Below, piece by piece: positions 11,062 through 23,000 of a DNA stretch of 64,000 bases; the first letter of the stretch is position 1; each line of letters opens with the position of its first letter. The DNA comes from Cristatella mucedo (taxonomy: Eukaryota > Bryozoa > Phylactolaemata > Cristatellidae), in assembly GCA_009760855.2 (NCBI GenBank), contig WPIO01000041.1, positions 1,514,501 to 1,578,500 on the forward strand, read 5' to 3'. A model generated the notes under the pieces. The model did no database searches. It saw nothing but the letters and a program-made list of their open reading frames with translations, and had not been told where the DNA came from. The position numbers and the translations under genes were made by a program.

Positions 11062-14000
11062 AGAGAGAGAGAGAGACATATTTTTTTCGAACCCACGACC
11101 TCGGTCGTGAAGAGTGAGCACCTTACGTCCAGGGCTACAATCGGGTGCCTACCGGCGCATGTAAACAGCTAGTGTGCAAAGCGACCTTGCTAAAGATGTA
11201 TGTATTGCTAGTCCTTCACAAACAGCGCTAGAGCAGAACAAAGATCGCTCGTGTACTTGGAATGGAATGAGGAGAGGTTGTGTCCGGTGTAATCAGGCTA
11301 ACTTCACCAGGACGGTCTCGATGGCCAACGGCCACTGCCTGGACCACCAGGACAAGAAATAGAGACTTGAGGAGGACTGAAGCTGACTGCACTATGTAAT
11401 AGGAAGGCCAGCGCGACCGAGCGAGCCCATTCACTGGAAGCCGAAATAGGGACCATAACGAGCAGGCATATGGTGTGGCATTGACTTGAGAAGGAGACAG
11501 TTTTCAGACGTGTGGTTAAAAAGCACTCTGGCTGCGCAAGCAGCCAAAAGGTAAGAACGCTTGCTGTGTGATAAGCAGCATACCCACTCTGGATGCATGG
11601 ATTTTGGCCCTTGGTTTATTGGGCAGTCGACGGCAGATGTCAACTCTTCCATAACAACCAACGTTGGATTTGAGAAAGACGAAGAGGAATAGCTAGGAAT
11701 AGCAGCAGCAGCGGCGCAGTCGAGGCAGAAGGAGAAGCGGAGGTGGAGAGCGTGGCTCGGGGCTCCTTTTCATGGGCAGGTATTGGATCACTACATCGTA
11801 TTCCTATAATTATGGACCGGAATGTTTGCATCGGCACGCTGCAAAACATTGGCATTCCATGCACTCGACAACTGAAGGGCGGCAGCTTATTATTATTATT
11901 ATTTATAAGCATCCATGCACTCGACAACTGTAGGGAGACAGCTTGTTATTGTTATTATTTATAAGCAGGATATCGAGCCTGATGTCCGACGGTCTTATTG
12001 CTGGCCTGCGTGATTACTCAGGGCTAAGAGTGTGTCAACTTTCTCAAAATTAACTGCCCATCATCTCTTTCAAAAGCAGTCAGACCAGCTCGAACAATGT
12101 ACTGAATCAATGCCGCATCACGAGTTAGTGACTTCGTGTTCAGCAGCAGCAGCCATGCGAGGTGCACTGTGTATGGATAGGATCACCGCGCCAGCGGCCG
12201 AGGAGCGTCAGAAGGGACTCTTGGCTGCCTTCATCCCACCACCTGACACACAATGCAGTGCACTGGCCAGAAAGCTGCATCATTAAGGTGCAACATTGTT
12301 TCCACCTTAGCACTGGTGCCAGCCACTCTGCTGCTGAGTCACATGCCAACTCCGGTCAGACTTAGCACAGCCAGAAGCTGCGGGCAGTTCGGATGTTTGT
12401 CAATTCGGGCGGTTGCAAAATTCGGTCATGCGTGCAACTCAGCACAGCACAGTCTCTAACGACCGCAGAACAGGCCGCATGTTCGCCGGTCTGCCACGCC
12501 TGCATCTCTCGGTTGGCAGAGGAAAAGAAGTCGTCGTCGCACGTTTTTCCTTTCCTCCTTCAAGCCGAGAGCTCCGACTTGCGGTCGCACGACAGCGGAC
12601 GCTAAGCTTTTGCGAACGGAAGAGGGAAGTGGTGGGAGGGGCCACCGAGGCGTCGAGTTTGCGGCTGCGGTGGCAGACGCGCGAGCGAGCATGCGGCGGC
12701 CGCCGCATAATAATAATAATAATAATAATAATTCACTTGATAAAGTGCCCTCAGAGAACTCAATCTCTCTCTAGGCGCTTTACATTTGCTGTAAAGTGAA
12801 ATGCAATTGCTCGGCGATCGCCACTAGCTGTCCGTCGCGTGCACGACCCGCGTTCGCGGACGCGCGCGGAGGCTCGCCGCGCTCGGCTCGCTCACTTCTG
12901 CCGCGCCGCGCCGACGTCCTTGCCCGTGATTCGCCGCTGCCGCTCTCGCTTGAGCTCCTCCTGACGCTCGTGCTCCTCGCGCTCGTGCCGCTTCTGTGCC
13001 AGGACTTCCTGCAGCCTGGAAATAGAGAGAGAGAGAGAGAGTGCAGGGGCTCGCGGGCGCTCGATGGCAGCGCGATGAAGGGCGAAGCCCCCACAAGCGT
13101 TGTCGACGACGGCGTGTATTATACGATCTAGCAGCCGTCGTGCGTGCTGCTCCGGAGCACGAGGTGTTAAAAGAGAGAAGAGAGTGTATAGCGTGCGTGC
13201 AGGCCGACGCACAGGCAGAAAGTGAATTGCGCGGCAAGGAACGAGTCACGTGCCGGCAAGGAGCGTTCCCGTTGGGCGGACAGAACGTCGGCTGGGGGGC
13301 GGTGGAACCAGTGACGGCGATCATACGCCCACAAAGAGGGAGACAGGACCAAGTAGCGAGTGCTGCAAGTGTCGCGCAGCAGCAGCTGCTCCTCGAAACT
13401 ACCGAGGAGAGTGGCACGTGACCTCGGCCTCCGACGAAGCTAGGCGGCTCGGGAGCTCTGCCCCTCTAGCCGCGTGTGGCCAAGCCAAGGCCGCAAGCCG
13501 ACTCGGCAGTGCGGCTACCGAAAGATAAAAAAGAAAATAACTAAATAATAGATAGTCTATATAAAGTAATACGCCTGCCACAAGATAAAAAATAAATAAC
13601 AGTTTAAATGAAATAATGTAGTCTAAATGAAATAATGCAAGCTGGTTCAACAGCCCTATTTTATATCTCTACTAATTAAAGTAAGAAAGTCCGTCACGCC
13701 GCAAGACGGTGCACTTGCGTCGAGCCACAAGACGGCACAGCATTGTCTTCTGTGACGGAACTGCTATGAGAGCGAGCGAAGTGAGTTCACAGGCTGCACA
13801 AATGAGCTGCTCGTAGCAGCGCACTGTGCAGCCTTCACGCCTATCACCACCGCTTCCAGTGGTCAATAAAGGATCGACCATTGCAAGTCACAAACCCACG
13901 ACCCGGGTCGTGAAGAGCGAGCGCCCTGGGCTAATAATAATAATAACAATAGTAGCTTTCCTTATAAGCTGGGAAAGGCTCATGCCTCAACTATAATTCT

Positions 14001-17000
14001 GCTTTGGCCGATGACAAATGCATTGGCATTAGGGCCTACCCATTCCCCATGCCAACATCATGTATAATTGCAGGCTCACCTGCATTCTTAAATATAGGCA
14101 CCTAACTACCCTCCAGTGGTGATGTCAAGACCGAGTCAGCCTCGAAATGCCAGGATGATCTATTGGATCTCACTGGTTTGGCGGTAGGCATACAAGAGTG
14201 ATCTCCCCACCCTACAACAGGCTACTGAGTTGCCATCAACTCGGAAGGTGCAGCTAGCTCAAACAGTTGCAACACCTTCAAGAATAAAAAAAATAAATAA
14301 ACCAGAGCAAATCAGCCTCCAGAAGCAAGGAGGTAAAGCAACCACGGAATAGAATTGCCTAACTACATAGCTGGCTGTAAGCCAACACCAAGTTGGCAGA
14401 GGCCATTGCAGTCGAAGGAATGACCAGCAGCAGCAACATCAGGTGTGCAGCAGCCGTTCCCAGCCTCTCCCCTCGCCCGGCATGGCATGCAATCACGGCT
14501 GTGGCATCTCCGAAGCTGCTGGGCTGAATCACATAAGATTAGATTGGCTACCAGTGCTTCAGGATAGCTTGCACCGTCACCAGCTTCCGGCAGAAGGGCA
14601 GCTTCCTGAGAGGGGACGGCCCATCAAAAGGCATCCAAGCATGGCCTGCAGCAGTTAACTGTGGCAATCAAAACGATGGGCTCACATTACCGGAAGACCG
14701 ATGACCTGACTCAGCAACGTTTCCCACTTTCTTTTTGAGGTGTGAGATAAAAAATCTTGTGGCTGCCGTGTGCGCACCAAAAGCAACTTGGGCTTGGGGA
14801 GAGCTACGAAAAGCTCTCCTGCACAACATTCACAAGGTTTTAGCCTAGGGGTGTGGTGCTCGCATTTCACGCACCAAGTCAAGGGTTCGACTTCTTCAGC
14901 ACACAATCCATTATTGCCTGCTGTAAAAGGGGTGACAGCAGCTAAGGCTCTTTTGCCGCTCTAAAAATGAGACTGTTGGGTGAGCAGACCTTTAATTTAT
15001 TCAATAGTCCTCGTGGGTTCCTGTGGACATACAGCCGGCGACACAGCGCTACGACAGCAGCACTACCGCGCCAGTGTGTGCTGTCTCACCGGGTCAGCTG
15101 TTCTTTCTTCTCGGCCTCGGTGAGCGGTTTCACTTCCTCTGCCGACTCAGAGAACTGCGAGTGATCCGTCCGCATGGCATGGTTCTGAGCTTCGACTTCA
15201 GAGCGTAGCAGCTTACCACACCTGGAACCCGCCGATGCCGCGTACAAAGATCTCCCGCAGAGCAGTGCAGGCAGCAGCTGCAGCAGCAGCAGGGTCTAGG
15301 ATGCCAAAAGCAACGTGGTGGCTCCAGCAAAAGCTTCAGCAGCAGCAAAGGTTGCTTTGAGAACACACTCGTCGCATTTGATCGACTTGGCTTGGACGTG
15401 CTCGTGTGATATCGGCGGCTCCTGGTCGAGGCGCACGTCCACCGGCTTGGCTGCTGCTGCTCCGGCAGGCAATTGCTCTGCAATGCATGTCCAGCATCAG
15501 CGAGGCAGCGAGAAGCAAACGCAAAGTGTAGCCGGTTGCCAGCAGCCAGGGTTCAATCCCTATGCTCGCACGGTGGGCGCCTTTCTTTTTTCCCCTTCTC
15601 TTTCCATCTCGTATGTGAGGAAAGACACACTGGATGAACCTGCTAGCGGCACCATCAATGCGCACAAGAAATCCCACCGGCCTCGCACAGCGTACTGCCT
15701 GTGATGTCGATGGGATGCAGCAAAGTGTAGCTCACACGTGCCAACATCACGAAGGCAAGCAAGACGTATGAAAACTCAGCAAACTGAGCCAAACACGAAA
15801 ATGGGCACGACAAGTAAATCCATTGTCGAAAAGATTGTTGCTATGCAACTTGTCAAACACACATTCGGAAGAATTAATTGTCAGACACATTAAAGTCGGT
15901 ATTCAAACTACACCACACCACTAAAACTGCTCTCCTCTGTTCGACCAACGGTCACGTCTTAACCAGCATACCAGTCACCTGTGAAGTTCCACAAGAGTCC
16001 GTTCTTAATCCTTTGCTATTCTCCATTTATACTGAACCTCTGGGAAAAGCAATTGAGCACACGAGATTCTCTATCACTGCTATGCTGCCGATACTCAAGC
16101 TCAACTTGCTGCTCAAACTGCCAGAATCTGCTGCAGCAACTGATAAACTGAATGCTTGTCTTGCACATGCTCATTCTGGATGTCGGAAAAGTTCTTAAAA
16201 CTAAAAGACGATAAAACCAAACGGCTGCTCATAGAACGCCCCAAACGTGTTTATTTCTATGCATATCAAGACTATGTTGTCATTATTTTTATCTAGGTTT
16301 CAACACATTATTGGGATCATAAAAGTCAACATTCACTTTGATAACTTATCTGATGCCTTCAGCACTGAATTTCGTGCATTGACTGACTCATTGTCTCTTG
16401 GGGCTCATGTGCATGGCCCTACTCACATCAAGGATCACACACTCGACCAAATTGTCTCATACAACTGCACTTGAGTCATCATCAATTATTACCAAATCCT
16501 GCTTATCTGACCACATGCAGATCTCATTCAGTCTACAGTGTGTGCCTGCCTCCTCCTCCTCCTCTAGAATCACATGTGAATCGCGAAATCTCAAGACCCT
16601 TGACATCAATGCTCTCCGTGCGAGAATATCTGCCTCGCCTCTGCCGTTCAGTCCTCCTCCGATTTGCCATCATTGGTAGATAGCTACAATACGACACAAG
16701 CTGATACGCTCGATGAGTTTGCAACTTTGACTAAGCACATCGTGCGCTATCACCCAGACGGCCGATGGTTTACCACAGACATTTAACTAGCTAGGTCTAC
16801 TAAATGCAAGCTTGAAAAGCCATACAAAAGATCAGGACTGACTGTCCATCGACAGGCATACGAGGACTACTGTGGGTTGTACCAATCGATTCTAGCAAAG
16901 GCCAAGTCTAGTTTCTATAAAAAAAAGTTGTTGAATCACAAGTGCACAATCCAAAAATGCTGATGTCGACAATAAACCATCTCCTCAACCGTTCCCAGAT

Positions 17001-20000
17001 TAGCTCCTTACCTGATGATCCTTGTGATGATCTAGCCGATCGCTTCTCTCGATTCTTTGTGCAGAAGATAGACAAGATCAGGGAATCCATCCCCGCGATG
17101 ACAACCTCCCCACTAGAATGCTGTTCCTCGGTTCCTGGCTGCACCTCAATGTCTGCATTTAAGCAGGTCACTAGGGTCTAGTCGTAAAGCTCGTATCTCG
17201 ATCAAAGAAGACACCAAGTCCTCTGGACCCTATTCCCACTGTCCTGCTCCTACGTTGCATTGATCTGCTGCTGCCATGCATAACTAACATCATTAATATG
17301 TCATTAGCCTCAGGTCATGTCCCAGCACCTTTCAAAAAAGCTGTAGTCAGGCCTCTTCTTAAGAAAGCAACACTAGACCAAGAGAACTTGAGCAACTACC
17401 CCCCAGTCTCCCTTCTACCATTCCTATCAAAGACACTGGAACGGGTCGTGGCAGACCAGCTGAACTCATATATCGAAACTTCAAACCTTGCTAGTAAGTT
17501 CCAGTCTGGCTTTAGAACTAATCACTCCACAGAGTCAGCATTGCTTAGGGTATACAGCGACCTACTTAGGAATGCAGACATGGGTAGAGTGTTTCTGCTT
17601 GTTTTGCTCGATCTTTCGGCAGCTTTTGACACCATCGATCACAAAGTTCTTCTAGAGCGCCTCTCATCTCGCCTGGGCATCACTGGCACTGATCTGCAAT
17701 GGTTCAGGTTCTATCTCAGTGGGAGACTCCAGAGTATTGACATGAAGGGACAAAGATCATCTGAGGTACCTCTGAAATATGGGGTACCTCAGGGCTCCGT
17801 GCTGGGTCCGGTTCTTTTCACGGTTTATACTCTCCCTCTTGCTGATGTGATTGCCAAGCACAATCTAGGCTTTCACTTCTATGCGGATGACACTCAGTTG
17901 TACCTTAGCTTTGATCCCTCCCAGCCTTCGAGCACCTCAAATTCTCTCAACTCATTTGCTGCATGTATTGATGACATCCACACATGGATGGCAGCAAATT
18001 TTCTAAAACTAAACGGTGATAAAACTAACTTACTAGTTATGGGCAACCCAAGTCTGATTCAGAAAATAGAAAGGGTGATGCTCAAAATTGGCTCGGCCAG
18101 CATATCTCCTGTTGAATCAGCTCGGAATATAGGTGTCATGGTCCAAAGCGACCTCTCGTTAGACGACCACATCAGCTCCACAATCAAGTCTGCCTACTTT
18201 CAGCTACAAAACATTGCTAAAATTCCGGCTTGTTTAGATAAGGATACCACGTCTAAGTTGGTCCATGCATTTGTGACATCCTGTCTTGATTTCTATAACT
18301 CACTGCTTACTGGCCTACCGGCATGTGCAATCAGGTGCTTACAGCTGGTGCAAAACTCTGCAGCTAGGGTTGTCTGTCGTGAGCTTCGCAGTTGCCACAT
18401 CACACCACTTCTCGCCGACCTGCACTGGCTACCAGTCAAGCAACGGATCGACTTCAAAGTTTTGTCGCTCACTGTTAATAATAATAATAATAATATTGCA
18501 CTTGATAAAGTGCCCTCAGAGAACTTAATCTCTTTCTAGGCGCTTTACATTTGCTGCAAAGTGATACGCAATAGAATAGTAAGTAAAATCATGATTGAAA
18601 AACAAACAAAATGAATAACATGGTTAGGGGTTACATGCACTGGGTCAGCATGCAAACTGTTAGGTCCCTTCCTTCTTTGGCTTCAGCCTAGATGTCAGAT
18701 CTACTCCTCTACCAGGCCCAGCATCGTACATCTGTTTTTTGGAATTTAACTGGTTACCTATACCTCGTACAAACCTCAAATCCTTTGGAGACCGTGCATT
18801 TAGTTCGTATGCTCTCAAAGCCTGGAACTCCCTCCCGACTTGTGTCACGACATCCCCTGACATGACCACATTAATAAAGAAATTTTAAAATGCACCTATT
18901 GATGACAGCATTTAGTGGATCCCTTTGATTCGTTCTGTATGTGCTTATGCGCACTGACACTGTGCATGCTACCACTAACCACACTTGCATGTTGACTCGG
19001 CGCATGTCACCCCTAACCATGTTATTCATGTTGTTTATCAAGCATGATACCACTCACCATTCGATCGTGTTTCCTTTGCAGCAAATGTAAGGCGCCTAGA
19101 AAGACATTGAGTTCTCTGAGGGTGCTTTATAAAGTGTATTATTATTATTACTATGATTAATAAAATCTCACGATAAGGAAAACTATGAGTTTAAACTATT
19201 ACATAAAGTTACTACTGACTCATGCCATGCCCCTGACAAGCAGACTGCCAGTCACCTTCTATTTACAGCCGAAGACAAGCTGTAGCACGAGTGTGCCCAT
19301 CAGCTTTAACCACCTTAAAAGCAAGGGCAATATCTAGCCGGGGTCCATACGTAGGAGCTAGATTCATCGACACGAAGTGGGTTGGTTGAAACACTGAAGA
19401 CAAGTTACCCAAACTTTTACAGGGTGCCAAGAAACGATCGCAAGCCTTGCAGTGACTCAGAAGATACTCATAGCTACAGCTGACCATTGTCCAGTCCCAA
19501 AGACACCCACTACTGTTTTTCCATGCCTGAGACCCTCTGTCGTGCGAATGTGAAATACTATTGTATTACGACATGATCCAAAGCAAAAAAGACCTATGCC
19601 AATGCCAAATCATTACTTTAAGCATTCAGCTCTGCCTTGTAAGAGTAAGCAATATGCATGCTTCATCAGCCACTTTGTCTCTCAAGTCTCTTCAATTATC
19701 CATCCATCAGCCGGTGTGTTCATCCAACCATGCATCCCATCCCCTCCCCTCCCATCCCATCCCCAATATTTGGCTCTTTCCCACTTTCTCTCGCTTTCTC
19801 TTCCCCTCTCACATAACTCTTCTCACACATGCACGCACACAAAGCTTGTTCCCTCCTTTTTGTTCACTATTTTGCTTACTTTCTACAGAACTCTCCCAGG
19901 CCTCCAAGGCCAATAACATGTAATTTCTTCGTCAGTTTCAACATTTGCACAGACAGCAGTGCATAGCATTACACGTGATGACTAGCAATATCCAGCTGCT

Positions 20001-23000
20001 AGCTGCTCACCAACTGCAATGCAAAAGCACTACTGTTCACTCACCGCCACTGCTGATTTCATTGATGAAATCTAATTCATCTGCTGGGCCTGAATCATCG
20101 GCATGCTGCAGGAGCCTGCAACGCCAATGCACATTTGGCTTATGCCTGTGGCAGATTTGAGTACACCTGCAGCTAATACCAGGGTCAAATAAATCAATAG
20201 ATCACTGCTACTGTCAAGCTACAGAATGTCATTCCAAGCTGTGCTAACAGTGCATATTCCTTTACATATATACTGCCCAGATGAAGAACATGCCGAGTTA
20301 AGATGCCGATGCAGAAAACCAATATTTATGCAACCAGCTCACCCACAGCTGACAAAGCCACAAGCCACGGCATTTCAAGAACAGCTGATTGCTGGTAGTT
20401 GCAAGGCAAACAATCTTCTCCTTCAGACACAACTGAGGGTCGGGGCTAGAGAACCAAAAGCCTTGCAATCACCATTCATCAGGGAATTAAGAATAGTTCC
20501 TTCTAACCTAGCTAAATTGCTATAGCATCCCAGCATCCTTATGCCCTCGGATCCATCAGGCTGTCGCTTGCTTACTTCACGACTGCTGCGATGTGACGAC
20601 TGACTTGAAAAGACCAGTCTTTTATATCGAAGCTTGTGTGAGAGTTCAAGTCTTGAAGACGGCAGAGATTCCTTCTTCATCTCAAGCACATAGATATCCA
20701 TTTCGAGCTGTATAGTGCTATATAAATACAGCTGACGATGCATCTATTTATAAATTGTAAATACTGGTTGCGACAGCAGCTTTCCCCCAGCTAACCCTAG
20801 ACTTGGCAAGCTACTAATTTCTATATTTCTCCCAGAAAGATACTCTCTTCTCTCCTATTGCTATTCAGGTACCTCTTCTCCAGCTATATGTTTTGCTACT
20901 TCTTGGCTATTCACTGCTTTTGGCAGCAGTGTCGCTTACATCAGCAGTGCTTCTCCCTTTATCGGTGTTGCAAAAGACGACTACTGTCGACTTCGTACCA
21001 ATAATAATAATAATAATAATAATATTGCACTTGATAAAGCGCCCTCAGAGAACTTAATCTCTTTCTAGGCGCTTTACATTTGCTGCAAAGTGAAATGCAA
21101 TAGAATAGTAAGTAAAATCATGCTTGAAAAACAAACAAAATGAATAATATGGTTAGGGGTGACATGCACAGGGTCAGCATGCAAATGTGGTTAGTGGCAG
21201 CATGCACAGTGTCAGCACGAATAAGCACATCAAGGACGAATCACGGGGACCCACTAAATGCTGTCCTAAATAGGTGTGTTTTTAAGTTTCTTTTAAATGT
21301 GGTCAGGTCATGGGATGTTCTGACGCAGGTCGGGAGGGAGTTCCAGGCTTTGGGAGCATACTAGTTAAATGCACGATCTCCAAAGGATTTAAGGTTTGTA
21401 CGAGGTATTTCCAGACTGTTGGATTCCGAGAAGGGGGTGGTACGATGCTTGGCCTGATGGGGTAGTATATCTGAAAGATAGGCTGGAGCGATAGAATGAA
21501 GAGACCTAAAAGTGAGCGACAAAACAATAATTAGGCTTAATAATTAAGCTGGGTTTACAGCATTCCCACATTTACCCATGTAAAATGTCTAGCACAGTCG
21601 ACCTAGTGACAGGGGCATCCTACATTCTTCCTCCGAACTCCATCTGCAAAGGCATCGCAGAAAATGAGCTTTGAATTAAGCATAGACATTGACAGCTGGG
21701 GAGAAAGAAAACAGCAGACATGACAATGATGGCTTTGCCATTTGGCTTCGGCAGTCATTGTACTGCTACATTCATCTGTTATTCTGTCAGTAAAAGTTTG
21801 TGTACCTCAAAAGCATAGGCTGTTTGCAGCATGCCTCGGATCACTGCAATAACCGTGCCATAGTCCACCATTGAGTACAATAAAGGCGAGCGCATCACAA
21901 TAGATCTGATTGGCTGTTACACTAACACCCTCTCCTCATTACAGGCGACTTCAATATTCATTTTGATAGCCCTTCTGATTCGATGTGTTCTAACAGGCTT
22001 GAAACGTTGGCTTGAAAAAGCTGCAAAAAATACGAGACTCACTGTCTACTGCATGGCATTTGATGACTATTTTAAGATGAATAAATCCATTTTAGCCACG
22101 ATCAAGTCCTAATTTTATAGAGAAATAGTCGAATCACAGTCAATAACGTTTTTGGCCACCATCAACCAACTTCCTATCGCCCTAAGAGAACTCAATCTCT
22201 ATTCACGTGCTTCACGAATGCCACGTGGCTCGAGCCCACGACCTCGGTCATCGAATATGCTCGCCCTGACAAAGGTCAGGGCGAGCACCTTAACCACGGG
22301 CCAAACCAGAGGAGCAAATGAAAAAACTAAATTGCCCCATCCACAGAAATTGAGGGCGCATCACAGCTGCTAATGCTTGCGCCAGCTCACTGCAACTAGG
22401 CTTTGTCCCAAAGTAATGCCGTGACCCCAAAGGGCTGTTTTCGCTCGAGCTTCCTGCTAGCCTGCACCGATAACCACTCCCCCATCCGACATCTTCGCTC
22501 TTCGCTTGCTTCTTGCAGCTTGCTCCTTCTAGCAAGCAGCAAAGCAATGGCGCTATGTGGCAATTGCGTTACTAAACAAGAGGCGTTCAGAGTCATCAAT
22601 ACCAGCGACCAATATTACACCGGTCACCCTAGAGACCCAGCTTTGCACCTGATTTGACTAACAAAGTTTGTGTCATAGCAACTCCAGCCACACCCTTATC
22701 TAGCACGCTTTCAGGTTCGTCATTTTTCAAACTGCAATCTTCCTCATATGCATGCAGTCAAAACCGTAGCTAGAAAATGTACAGGTACACACACCCAGGC
22801 CCCTGAACAGGCCTCTTAATGCACCTGCATGGAGCTGCTGACGGTGTACATAAATACGACTGCCATAATCAGCTGGTTGTCAAACTGGTTAAGGAGGCAG
22901 TCTTTTTATGTATGCTGAACTATCGCCAAACTAATGCAACCGTATTGGCAGGTTTCATACTACTAATTATAATACAAATGGTAATAATAACAGAAACTTG

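Larger units (their letters stand above)
16290..19140 (+). mobile_element. LINE-A, longest copy (EN remnant, RT, tail)
   Basis: In order: endonuclease remnant (VNIHFDNLSDAFSTEFRALT near 16325, SDHMQISFSL near 16510); a linker with NRSQISSLPDD; the reverse-transcriptase ORF from 17298; the C-terminal block with KAWNSLPT near 18815; a 3' UTR; and the tail GGCGCCTAGAAAGACATTGA plus (ATT)n at 19095-19150. The architecture fits the Jockey/L2-CR1 group. The endonuclease part is frameshifted and the RT is interrupted at 18478-18655 by another LINE-A. It lies antisense in UBXN1 intron 3. Confidence 0.9.

Noticed and set aside
11086-11139. Possible functional tRNA genes at SINE heads
   Set aside because: The B boxes are good, but no head folds into a full cloverleaf by eye, and several copies continue into SINE bodies.
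21800-21880. Minus-strand open stretch reading VIRGMLQTAYAFE before GTACAC, considered as an exon
   Set aside because: The plus strand here is better explained as a decayed LINE endonuclease region leading into GDFNIHFD.
22396-22599. Minus-strand stretch ending MGEW before a GT, considered as the UBXN1 UBA exon
   Set aside because: It lacks the TGN loop and frame fit. The exon at 27828-27881 has both.
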